This document shows positions 1 through 8,075 of a stretch of 64,000 nucleotides of DNA, piece by piece (within the stretch, counting starts at the first letter, position 1; each line of letters opens with the position of its first letter). The notes under the pieces were generated by a model. The model did no database searches, had not been told where the DNA came from, and was given only the letters and a program-made list of their open reading frames with translations. Source of the DNA: Dyadobacter sandarakinus (GTDB lineage: Bacteria; Bacteroidota; Bacteroidia; Cytophagales; Spirosomataceae); assembly GCF_016894445.1 (NCBI RefSeq), contig NZ_CP056775.1, forward strand, positions 558,001-622,000, read 5' to 3'. The position numbers and the translations under genes were made by a program.

Positions 1-453
1 CATCGTCAGCGGAATGTGCGCGTACTCTTTCCTGCCGGGCTTTTTAACGTCCAGCCACCGGTCGTATTTTCCCTGGTTCATGGCATCCGTCTGGTCAGAC
101 CAGCCGTGCGGCACGGAGCCCATCCAGGCAACCTTCGTGTCTTTTACATCCAGGTGAAAAGGCGCATAGGTTTCACCGGCCTCATTGGACTGGAACCATA
201 CCTTCTTTTTGTCAGGAAGATCAATGGCTCGCGGATCATTATAGCCCCTCACGCCCCTCAGGGTACCCAGCTGATGATCAAACGAGCGATTTTCGAGCAT
301 CAGAAAAACGACATGCTCGGCATCGTAAAAAGTGCTTCCCGGCTCAGGGTTGATGGCCAGTGCTTTCTGAATCACCGGCGGCAGCATGTCCGACAGGGCA
401 CCGGTACCCGTCAGCAGCGCTGCCTTTTTAAGAAAATCTCTTCTTGAATCCAT
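1..453 (-). CDS. Phospholipase C, phosphocholine-specific type (5' part only)
   Basis: The first 151 codons of a secreted phosphoesterase are visible; the rest lies beyond the left edge. The product begins MDSRRDFLKKAALLTG, a twin-arginine signal. It then has VVFLMLENRSFDHQLGTL, the hallmark of the acid phosphatase/phospholipase C family (PF04185), followed by GVRGYNDPRA and VPHGWSDQ, which I associate with the phosphocholine-specific branch. The Glu-Asn pair of LENRS is a metal-site signature. The enzyme should cleave phospholipid head groups outside the cytoplasm, releasing phosphorylated head groups. The ATG at 453-451 gives a complete Tat signal, so the start is well supported. No same-strand neighbour is visible upstream; the stress-protein gene at 799 is divergent. 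Confidence 0.88.
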   Translation of the reverse strand, partial: MDSRRDFLKKAALLTGTGALSDMLPPVIQKALAINPEPGSTFYDAEHVVFLMLENRSFDHQLGTLRGVRGYNDPRAIDLPDKKKVWFQSNEAGETYAPFHLDVKDTKVAWMGSVPHGWSDQTDAMNQGKYDRWLDVKKPGRKEYAHIPLTM

Positions 454-798
454 TGTAAATAAAGGCTTGTACCCGTATTAATACCTTTGAAAAAATCCCC
501 GCATCCTGAAACTTACCCGTACCACAGCCTGGTATTCCCTGCCGATCGGTTTGGGGATAGCTGCAAAACTACATGTGCGTCTTTTACGGGAATGTTAAGT
601 TGAGGGTGCTGCGGATCAAGAAAGTGTGAAGTTGTGCATTCAAACACTTTGGTCGGGTCGGCAGAGCCGGTTTGCTGTACGGAATTAAAGCAGCCTTCTG
701 CTGCTGGGAAAGCGATCGGTACGACTGCTGCCTGCTGGCATGGATATTTTCAAACCATGCGCAAGATCAACAAACCAAAACCTTTAAATGAAAATGTC
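454..798. other. Intergenic region between divergent genes
   Basis: This 345-bp gap separates the phospholipase C gene from the divergent stress-protein gene. On the minus strand TAGTTTTG at 571-564 fits the Bacteroidota -7 element TAnnTTTG, but I see no TTTG at the matching upstream distance. I see no convincing promoter, RNA or coding region on the plus strand, although the stress-protein frame stays open upstream of its likely start. Confidence 0.4.
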
Positions 799-1449
799 AT
801 GGGAAAAACGGTCATAGGGATTTTCGAATATGAGAGCGACGCACAGGATGCGCAGAACTACCTGCTCTCCAATGGATTTGCTGACGGCAATGTGGATATC
901 AAGATAGCATCCTACAAGTCCGAGCCTGCAAAGACCGCCGTACATGACGAGGATGAAGACATACTGGACAAGATTGGCCATTTTTTTAGAACGCTTTTTG
1001 ATGGCGACGATGATGAAGTGACCCGCTATGCAGAAGCCGGCAAGCGCGGAACGATCGTAACCGTACATGCGACCAGCGCCGAGGAAGCAGAACTGGCTGC
1101 GCAGGTACTGGATAATCACGGCGCAGTGGACGTTACCAAGAGCCTCGCCAACCTTGCCCCAGGCCAGGTGGAGGGTAATCCGATCCTGGACCCACCGGGT
1201 GCTGCATATGGCCTCGGTACCCAAGCTACGCCCGCAGGCACCGGAAGCCTGCCGCTCCGCAGTCGTATTATCGACCGGCCGGTGCACGAAAGCTACCGAC
1301 TGCGCCAGCAGGGACTGGAAGGTGACCAGGTACCGCTGAACAGGACCGTGGCCGAGCGCGATGCCATGCTCAACGATATCATCGACAATGATGAAATGAA
1401 GCCGAAAAATCCAAACAACGGGGACAGCTTTGCCTCGCCGGAATTTTAA
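799..1449 (+). CDS. General stress protein with YflT-type domain
   Basis: 216-residue soluble protein. Residues 1-110 (MGKTVIGIFEYESDAQDAQNYL...) resemble the YflT/heat-induced stress protein domain (PF11181): a ferredoxin-like fold seen as beta-alpha repeats, including RGTIVTVHATSAEEAELA. A linker rich in Pro and Gly follows, then a C-terminal segment SRIIDRPVHESYRLRQQGLE of the kind seen in DUF2382-like stress proteins. The frame is open back to 634, but homology begins only at the ATG at 799, so I use that; an ATG at 757 is the alternative. The role is probably in general stress response; no reaction is known to me. A strong terminator follows immediately, so it is likely monocistronic. 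Confidence 0.75.
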   Translation: MGKTVIGIFEYESDAQDAQNYLLSNGFADGNVDIKIASYKSEPAKTAVHDEDEDILDKIGHFFRTLFDGDDDEVTRYAEAGKRGTIVTVHATSAEEAELAAQVLDNHGAVDVTKSLANLAPGQVEGNPILDPPGAAYGLGTQATPAGTGSLPLRSRIIDRPVHESYRLRQQGLEGDQVPLNRTVAERDAMLNDIIDNDEMKPKNPNNGDSFASPEF

Positions 1450-1470
1450 TGCGTTACAGAAAATTCAGTG

Positions 1471-1501
1471 AAAAGCCTTTGCTCCGGCAGGGGCTTTTTT
1501 T
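1471..1501 (+). terminator. Rho-independent terminator of the stress-protein gene
   Basis: An AAAGCC...GGCTTT stem with a G/C-rich interior is followed by a run of T, 20 bases after the stop codon. Confidence 0.75.
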
Positions 1502-1622
1502 ATGGCCGGACTTTGCAGTTGTGCATTGATTATGAATTTTTTGTAAAATAAATCCTGCCGCCGAAACATTGCTCCCGGGAGCAGGTACGGACGGCAGGAC
1601 TATGTAACTTTTGCTACGGAAA

Positions 1623-2525
1623 CTATATCTTAATGCCCAGTTTTTTCGCAATGTCGGCGAACATTTCCGGATCTATACCCACTTCTCCGGGTGAGTTCAG
1701 TTGGGGCTCTTCGTCCAGGTCGGGCATAGGATAGCCTTCGGGTGAGCCAAATACCACTTCCAGTGGAAGACCATCTTCCGGGTGGGGGCCATTGAATACA
1801 AGTCCTGCTTTCTGGTAATCGTCCTTGCTGAATGTATAAAGCTTCCGGTGAAGGCCATTTTCTTCATATTTCCGGGTTTCGGGAAATGCCTTGTTGCTCA
1901 GGTCAGGTACGGGTACAAGCTTGGTTACCGCCACGCCTGTAAGTATTTCCAGTGCCCTGGCATAAGCCACTACGTGCAAACCACCCCTTACCAGCAGAAA
2001 ACCTACCATTTCACGCGCCGTCGGATCTGTAACCATTTCGTACACCCGCATTTTGTTGGCACGCGCACCGCATTCAAGAAAAAAGTTATGAAGAAGGTCA
2101 AGTCTGAGATTGCCGCTGCTGAACACATTCTGGCCCGTCCACCAGTCTCCCATGGAATCCATTGGGAGCGAAGCCTGTCCGCTGGAAATGAAATGGCGCG
2201 AGAGGCGTGCATCGATGCTGTCTTTCAATGGAGCAGGTTCCGGATCAAACCCCCGTTTGGTAGTACCCGTCAGCAGCAGGTTGATGGCATACGATACCAC
2301 CTCAATGTGGCTGTACTCTTCACCCGCAATACTGGCAGTAAGGTCATAAAATGGCCGTAAACGCTTGCGTCCCCTGAAATTGAACGACTGAAAAGTGTAG
2401 TTCATCAGCGTCGACATCTCTCCGAACTTACCGCCAAGCAGCTCCTGGATAGCAGCGGCGTCATTTGGGGATGGATTGCTGGGTGTTGGCAGCTCGATCG
2501 GCAGCCTGTCCATTTTTAAAATCAT
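1623..2525 (-). CDS. Manganese catalase family protein
   Basis: 300-residue ferritin-like protein of the Mn-catalase family (PF05067), which breaks hydrogen peroxide into water and oxygen with a di-manganese site. Helical segments carry the expected ligands: GGKFGEMSTLMNY (Glu), then IAGEEYSHIEVV (Glu and His), then FFLECGARANKMRVYEM (Glu), and GGLHVVAYA (His). The C-terminus (LYTFSKDDYQ..., PMPDLDEEP) is typical of the Bacteroidota form. The frame extends further upstream, but I choose the ATG at 2525 (MILKMDRL) because related proteins start this way as I remember them. The gene is divergent from the sensor kinase at 2722; a role in oxidative stress defence is expected. Confidence 0.88.
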   Translation of the reverse strand: MILKMDRLPIELPTPSNPSPNDAAAIQELLGGKFGEMSTLMNYTFQSFNFRGRKRLRPFYDLTASIAGEEYSHIEVVSYAINLLLTGTTKRGFDPEPAPLKDSIDARLSRHFISSGQASLPMDSMGDWWTGQNVFSSGNLRLDLLHNFFLECGARANKMRVYEMVTDPTAREMVGFLLVRGGLHVVAYARALEILTGVAVTKLVPVPDLSNKAFPETRKYEENGLHRKLYTFSKDDYQKAGLVFNGPHPEDGLPLEVVFGSPEGYPMPDLDEEPQLNSPGEVGIDPEMFADIAKKLGIKI

Positions 2526-2598
2526 AACTTTGGAAGTTGGTTGAAATAAATGGTAGGCACGCTGCCTTAATAAAACCATTCCAGCGCCGGAAAGTCTG

Positions 2599-2626
2599 TT
2601 GTAAAAGCACTTAGTTTCTAAATTTG
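2599..2626 (+). promoter_or_regulatory. Predicted promoter for the double sensor kinase
   Basis: TTG at 2599-2601 lies 17 nt before TAAATTTG (2619-2626), which matches the Bacteroidota -7 consensus TAnnTTTG. The untranslated leader would be about 90 nt. Confidence 0.45.
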
Positions 2627-2721
2627 TAGCGCGGAAGGTACATCTGCTGCTTTTTGCGCGGATCGTTGGTTAATTCAACCACTGGCATTAGCTTCCTGAA
2701 AATTCCACTAATTAATGCATA

Positions 2722-5700
2722 ATGGCCGAAGTTGAAAACGACGAGCAGTTCCTGTCGGGCGGCGGGCAAATGGGTGCCCTCATACGTTCGATGGACTGGT
2801 CAAAAACGGCACTGGGCCCTGTGCACCAATGGCCGCAAAGTTTACGGACAAGCGTAAGTCTTTGCCTTTCATCTACCTTCCCGATCCTCATCGCCTGGGG
2901 ACCCGAACTGATACAGATTTACAATGATGCTTACCGGCCGATCTGCGGTGCCAAACACCCCGAGTCTATGGGGCAGAACTTCAAGATATGCTGGGAAACA
3001 GCCCTGCCGGTAGTAGGAGCAGCCTTTGACCGGGGCCTCGCCGGTGAGGGTACTTATATCAAAGATCAGCAGATGCTTCTCGACCGGAACGGTTACATGG
3101 AGGAGGCCTTTATGACTTTTTCTTTTTCACCGATCCGCGACGAGTCGGGCAACGTGGGCGGGATTTTCCACCCGATCACCGAAACAACCGAGCAGATCCT
3201 CAGTGCCAGGCGCACACAGGTAGTCCGCGACCTTGCCGTGCATACGTCCAATGCAAAGACCTTTGACGGGATCAGTACTTTGCTGGCGGGCGTCCATGAC
3301 CGCTTCTGCTATGATGTGCCTTTTGTGCAGGTATATGAGCTTGATCCGGCCAGCCAGGTGGCCAGCCTCAAAGTTTCCGCAGGTATTGCAGGTGAGAACC
3401 TGAATTTCCCTACCGTCGATCTCAGCCAGCCGATTGCTGAGAGCTGGCCGTTGTCGCTGGATGTGCCCGACAACCTGCCTGTGGAAGTAAGCGGTCTTTC
3501 CGGGCGCTACGGCAGCTTTGCCTGCGGCCCATTTGAAGAGGCTCCGCATACCGCACTGATTTTCCCGATCAGCATTTGCGGTGGTAAGGAGCATTATGGT
3601 TTCCTGGTTGCCGGTGTCAGCTCGGGCCGGGCGCTCGACCAGGAGTACCAGAACTTTTTTGCTTTATTTGCAAATACCATATCGGCTGCTTTTTCCAATG
3701 TAGATGCTTACCAGCAACAGCAAAAACGTGCGCAGCAGCTCGCTGAAATCGATAAGGCCAAGACGACTTTTTTCAGCAATGTAAGTCATGAATTCCGTAC
3801 GCCCCTCACGCTGATCCTCGGACCCCTGCAGCAAATGCGCGACGAGCCCCATGCCAGGTTGCAACTGATCAACAACAATCTTGACTCCATTTACCGCAAT
3901 GCCGGCCGGCTGCTGAAACTTGTCAATAACCTGCTCGATTTCAGCAGGATGGAGGCGGGGAGGGTAAAGGCTTCTTACCAGCTTGTGGAACTGGGTGCAC
4001 TTACGGCGGATCTGGCATCCAATTTCCGCTCGGTCGTGGAAAGTGCAGGAATGCAGCTGATTATTGAAGTGCGCGAGGTTACGTCCGAGGTGTATGCAGA
4101 TGTAGATATGTGGGAAAAGATCGTGCTGAACCTGCTTTCAAATGCATTTAAATATACCCTTCAGGGTAGCATCACCGTCCGCATCGGGCAGGATGATACC
4201 CATGCGATCCTGGAAGTGACCGATACGGGGGTAGGTATTCCGGAGGAGGAGCTGCCGCATATGTTTGAACGTTTTCACCGGATAGAAAATACGCCTGGCC
4301 GTACCCACGAAGGTACGGGCATTGGCCTCTCGCTGGTGTCGGAGCTGGTCGGTCTGCATTTCGGGTCGATCGCCGTCGCAAGCCGGTTTGGCAGCGGAAG
4401 TACCTTCACGGTTTCAATCCCGCTCGGGAGGGCGCACCTGCCGGCAGACCAGATTATCAGCGGGAGTACGAGATCAGCCGCATCATCGCAGCAGGAAACT
4501 TTTATCCGCGAAGCCATGAGCCTGCTCGACCATCCCGAAACCGCAGAGCCAGAAGTGGTAGAAGTATCAGCGACATCGGAGAATGAAGCCCTTATTGAAG
4601 TACAAAAGACTATTTCAGTTCTTGTTGTAGATGATAATGCAGACATGCGCGGATACCTGGGCAAGCTGTTATCGCCTTACTTCACCGTCGATTTTGCTTC
4701 CAATGGTCAGGATGCACTCGGCAAGATCACCGGCAAAGTGCCCGACCTGGTGATCAGCGATGTGATGATGCCGGTCATGGACGGTCGTCAGCTCCTGGGG
4801 ACCCTCCGTCAAATGTCCGGCCCGCGCATCCCCGTCATCATCCTGTCTGCCAGGGCAGGGGAAGAGTCGCGGATTGAAGGCCTGCAATGGGGAGCGGACG
4901 ATTACCTGGTAAAGCCATTTTCTGCCAAAGAGCTGCTGACCAAGGTAAGTTCAGTGATCAAGATCAACCAGGTGGCACGTAAGGCCGAGACGGAGCTCCG
5001 CGAGATTTTTCAGCGCGCCCCGGTTGCAATCGGTATTTTTAAAGGAAACCAGCTGGTGATTGAAGTAGCCAATGCCATGCTGCTGAGCTACTGGAACAAG
5101 TATGCGGACGAAGTAGTAGGCCGGCCATTTGCAGAGGTGTTCAGTGATGCGGGGAGCGAATCGTTTGGTGCGATCGCCCGCGATGTTTTTGAAAGCGGCG
5201 AACGGAAAATACTCAGGGAATATCCGCTGCCGGTAGCCCGCGAGGGTGGTCCGACCAGGATTTACACGAACGTAGTGGTAGAGCCCGTGCACGATATTAC
5301 GGGCCTGATCACCGCTGTGATGCTGGTAGCCAATGATGTGACCGAGCTTATTACTGCCCTGGACCTGGTGCGCGAAAGCGAGCAGCGGTTCAGGTTGCTG
5401 GCCAACTCCATACCCCAGCTGGTGTGGCGCATTGATGCCATCGGCGGTGAACATTTTTATAACGAATTTACCTACACCTTTTCGGGCCTGTCACCGGATT
5501 TGCTGCAGGCGCAGGGCCTGATCCTGCTCATGCACCCGGAAGATCGTCCCGGGAACGAGCTTGCCTGGCAGAATGCCTTCATTTCGGGGGAGGATTTTGT
5601 TTACGAACATCGCTTTTTGCGGCACGATGGCCAGTATCGCTGGCACCTGAGCAGGGGAGTGGCGCAGCGCAGTGCATCGGGGATGGTCGAAAACTGGATC

Positions 5701-6525
5701 GGGGCGAGTACGGATATTCACGATCAGAAAACGCTGGAAGAGGTATTGGAACAGCGGGTGGCGCTGCGTACCGCTGAGCTGGAAAATATCAATGAGCAAA
5801 TCACCAAAACCAACCGCGAGCTGGAACAGTTTGCGCACGTGACCAGCCACGACTTACAGGAGCCCCTCCGCAAAATCCAGGTTTTTTCGGGTATGGTCAG
5901 GGACCAGCTGTCGGATCAGGACCGGGTATCGCAGGATTTTATCCGGCGGATCATCGCTTCATCCGAGCGCATGTCGCACCTGATCAAGGATCTGCTTGAT
6001 TTTGCAAGAATCGGTAGTACCGATTTGGTTTACGAAAAGACCGACCTGAACGATATCCTGTTGAGTGTACAGGAAGATTTTGAATTCATGATCAGCGATA
6101 CGCAGGCGGAAATTAAGGCAGCGGTGCTTCCCGTCATTGATGCAGTTCCTTTGCAGATGAACCAGCTTTTTTACAATCTGATGGGCAATGCATTGAAGTT
6201 TGCACGGGGCAGGTCTCATATCGAGATTACGTGTGATCAGCTTTCGGCCGAAGAATGCGGAGCACTTGGCTTTCTCAAATTGTCTGCACCCTATATCCGT
6301 ATTATTTTCAGGGACCAGGGTATCGGGTTTGACCAGGAATTTGCCGAGCGCATTTTTACCATTTTTCAAACACTCAATAACCGGAAAGCCTTTGCCGGGA
6401 ATGGGATCGGCTTGTCGATCTGTAAAAAAGTAGTAGAAAACCATTCAGGCGTAATCATCGCCAAAGGCGAGCGCGATGTTGGTGCAGCATTCGAGATTTA
6501 CCTGCCTGTGGAGCACACGCGTTAA
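2722..6525 (+). CDS. Hybrid sensor kinase with two kinase cores and an internal receiver
   Basis: 1267 residues with no membrane segment or signal peptide, so cytoplasmic. Approximate order: PAS-like sensor 25-155 (LIAWGPELIQIYNDAYRP), GAF-like region 160-335, HisKA 345-412 with His356 in SHEFRTPL, HATPase 455-570 (NLLSNAFKYT, DTGVGIP, GTGIGLSL), receiver 633-745 with Asp680 in ISDVMMPVMDG and Lys in LVKPF, PAS 755-870, PAS 875-1000, a coiled linker, a second HisKA with His1043 in SHDLQEPL, and a second HATPase to the end (NLMGNALKF, DQGIGF, GNGIGLSI). Both kinase cores keep all catalytic boxes. The receiver sits between two kinases, which is unusual and suggests internal phosphotransfer. There is no DNA-binding domain and no separate response regulator nearby. 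The acetyltransferase gene follows after 25 bp. Confidence 0.9.
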   Translation: MAEVENDEQFLSGGGQMGALIRSMDWSKTALGPVHQWPQSLRTSVSLCLSSTFPILIAWGPELIQIYNDAYRPICGAKHPESMGQNFKICWETALPVVGAAFDRGLAGEGTYIKDQQMLLDRNGYMEEAFMTFSFSPIRDESGNVGGIFHPITETTEQILSARRTQVVRDLAVHTSNAKTFDGISTLLAGVHDRFCYDVPFVQVYELDPASQVASLKVSAGIAGENLNFPTVDLSQPIAESWPLSLDVPDNLPVEVSGLSGRYGSFACGPFEEAPHTALIFPISICGGKEHYGFLVAGVSSGRALDQEYQNFFALFANTISAAFSNVDAYQQQQKRAQQLAEIDKAKTTFFSNVSHEFRTPLTLILGPLQQMRDEPHARLQLINNNLDSIYRNAGRLLKLVNNLLDFSRMEAGRVKASYQLVELGALTADLASNFRSVVESAGMQLIIEVREVTSEVYADVDMWEKIVLNLLSNAFKYTLQGSITVRIGQDDTHAILEVTDTGVGIPEEELPHMFERFHRIENTPGRTHEGTGIGLSLVSELVGLHFGSIAVASRFGSGSTFTVSIPLGRAHLPADQIISGSTRSAASSQQETFIREAMSLLDHPETAEPEVVEVSATSENEALIEVQKTISVLVVDDNADMRGYLGKLLSPYFTVDFASNGQDALGKITGKVPDLVISDVMMPVMDGRQLLGTLRQMSGPRIPVIILSARAGEESRIEGLQWGADDYLVKPFSAKELLTKVSSVIKINQVARKAETELREIFQRAPVAIGIFKGNQLVIEVANAMLLSYWNKYADEVVGRPFAEVFSDAGSESFGAIARDVFESGERKILREYPLPVAREGGPTRIYTNVVVEPVHDITGLITAVMLVANDVTELITALDLVRESEQRFRLLANSIPQLVWRIDAIGGEHFYNEFTYTFSGLSPDLLQAQGLILLMHPEDRPGNELAWQNAFISGEDFVYEHRFLRHDGQYRWHLSRGVAQRSASGMVENWIGASTDIHDQKTLEEVLEQRVALRTAELENINEQITKTNRELEQFAHVTSHDLQEPLRKIQVFSGMVRDQLSDQDRVSQDFIRRIIASSERMSHLIKDLLDFARIGSTDLVYEKTDLNDILLSVQEDFEFMISDTQAEIKAAVLPVIDAVPLQMNQLFYNLMGNALKFARGRSHIEITCDQLSAEECGALGFLKLSAPYIRIIFRDQGIGFDQEFAERIFTIFQTLNNRKAFAGNGIGLSICKKVVENHSGVIIAKGERDVGAAFEIYLPVEHTR

Positions 6526-6550
6526 CCATCATCTTTGTACTTAATAAGGA

Positions 6551-7225
6551 ATGAACCATCCACTCGACAATCCGGCCTGGCATGCACTGGGTTCGGGCAA
6601 CCGGCACATGGGCTACCAGGATGCACAGTGTGCCTACTTTGACCCTTCCGTTTCCCCTTTTGCAGCATTGGCAGATCCTACTGCCGAATGCCTTTCGCAT
6701 CTTTATACCACATTACCCTTTAAAAACCTGATTATCCTGGTGTCGGATCAGAAGCTTGCAGTACCTGACCATTGGAAAAATGCCATGCAGATACCGGGTC
6801 ACCAGATGATTTACCGTGGTAAGGAGGCAGCAACCGGCACGAGCCGGGCTGTGGCGCTTACTGACGTGCATATTCCTCAAATGCTGGCACTGACCGGGCT
6901 TACCAATCCGGGTCCGTTCCTGCCGGGGACGATCCGGTTCGGGTATTATGAAGGTATTTTTGAAAGAGACCAACTGGTTGCCATGGCCGGTCAGCGTATG
7001 AATCCCACCGGATTTGCCGAGATCAGCGCCGTATGTACCCATCCTGATTTCCTGGGACGCGGGCTGGCGCGTGAGCTGGTCCTGCGGCAGGTACAACGCA
7101 TACAGGCTGCCGGAGAAACACCTTTTTTGCACGTACGGGCAGATAATTTCCGGGCAATCAGCTTGTATGAAGCCATGGGATTCGAAACCCGTACCCAGAT
7201 TTACTTTCACGGTATGCACAAATAA
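6551..7225 (+). CDS. GNAT family N-acetyltransferase (FR47-like)
   Basis: 224 residues. The C-terminal half carries the acetyl-CoA-binding core of GNAT enzymes: FAEISAVCTHPDFLGRGLA (motif A, R/Q-x-x-G-x-G/A variant) followed by TPFLHVRADNFRAISLYEAMGF, the motif B signature. This C-terminal arrangement matches the FR47-like group (PF08445). The N-terminal ~110 residues are poorly conserved and probably fix the acceptor, which cannot be told from the sequence. It lies 25 bp downstream of the kinase gene in the same direction and is probably co-transcribed. It converges with the barrel gene at 7242, leaving 16 bp between the stops. Confidence 0.85.
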   Translation: MNHPLDNPAWHALGSGNRHMGYQDAQCAYFDPSVSPFAALADPTAECLSHLYTTLPFKNLIILVSDQKLAVPDHWKNAMQIPGHQMIYRGKEAATGTSRAVALTDVHIPQMLALTGLTNPGPFLPGTIRFGYYEGIFERDQLVAMAGQRMNPTGFAEISAVCTHPDFLGRGLARELVLRQVQRIQAAGETPFLHVRADNFRAISLYEAMGFETRTQIYFHGMHK

Positions 7226-7241
7226 ACTGGTTCAGCGCACC

Positions 7242-7976
7242 TTATAATGTCAGCAGTACGCCCACAGAAGCATAGTTGATCCAGTTGAAGTTATAAACTT
7301 CATCGGAGTCCGCACCGCCTTCCAGCACGCGGTAGCCTGCTTTAATGCCGAATTTGGGTGTAAACAGGTAGGATGCCCCCGCAAAAATGTCCTCAGCCCG
7401 GCCTTGCTTGGAAGCCAGCGCGTCGCCTTCGATCAGGAAGGTCCAGCGTGCAGCTTTATAGGCAGCTTTGAAGTTGACGAGCGGCACAAACCCGATATTG
7501 TCAAAGTGCGTATCACTGCTTTCGTTCCTGAAACGTATATCTGCATCCCTGATTTTTGCGGTAAGTCCTACGCCCAGTTCCCACTTCCGTGTCGAGATAA
7601 CGTCATAACGGTAGGTAAGCCGGTATGAGTTGAACTTGTAATTAACTTTTACCGGCTGTCCGGTCCCGAAAGTAATTCCATTAAAGAGAACCGGATTGCC
7701 GAAGTTGCCTTTGTAAGTAACTGTGAGCGGCGCATAAAGAGCCGATACCTGGTGGCGGCCCGAAAAGCGGTAGCTCAGCCTGGCGCGGTAAAAAAGCTTT
7801 GCGTTCAGGTCAAGCTCGTCGGGCAGGTTTACAAGTGTGCCGCCATTGTTCGGGATCCTGACTTTGTTATAGTTGGTGCTGGGTACAATGCCGCCTTCGA
7901 GGTCGAGCGTCACCTGCGCCTGGGCTTCGCCGAGCGCCGAAAAAACGAGTATACAGATTATAATTTTCCTGATCAT
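7242..7976 (-). CDS. Outer-membrane beta-barrel protein
   Basis: 244 residues with a cleavable signal peptide (MIRKIIICILVFSALGEAQA, cut before Q). The mature part is a series of amphipathic strands with alternating aromatic residues (FYRARLSYRFSG, YRLTYRYDV, WTFLIEGDALASK, YLFTPKFGIKAGYRVLEGGADSDEVYNF) ending in YASVGVLLTL, the usual form of an 8-12-strand porin-like barrel. The final Leu rather than Phe is slightly atypical. Ligand and function are unknown. It follows the GH106-like gene by 99 bp on the same strand and may be transcribed with it. Confidence 0.75.
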   Translation of the reverse strand: MIRKIIICILVFSALGEAQAQVTLDLEGGIVPSTNYNKVRIPNNGGTLVNLPDELDLNAKLFYRARLSYRFSGRHQVSALYAPLTVTYKGNFGNPVLFNGITFGTGQPVKVNYKFNSYRLTYRYDVISTRKWELGVGLTAKIRDADIRFRNESSDTHFDNIGFVPLVNFKAAYKAARWTFLIEGDALASKQGRAEDIFAGASYLFTPKFGIKAGYRVLEGGADSDEVYNFNWINYASVGVLLTL

Positions 7977-8075
7977 GTCCGTCCTGGTTTAAGAACGTCA
8001 CTTGCTAAAATATTGGTGCCAATGGAAAAACCGCTGCGGTATGCTCCACCGGCACCAGGCTCGCCTTCACTTTCA

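Noticed and set aside
784..1287. 167-codon minus-strand frame opposite the stress-protein gene
   Set aside because: The plus frame has the YflT-type domain; the minus frame has none.
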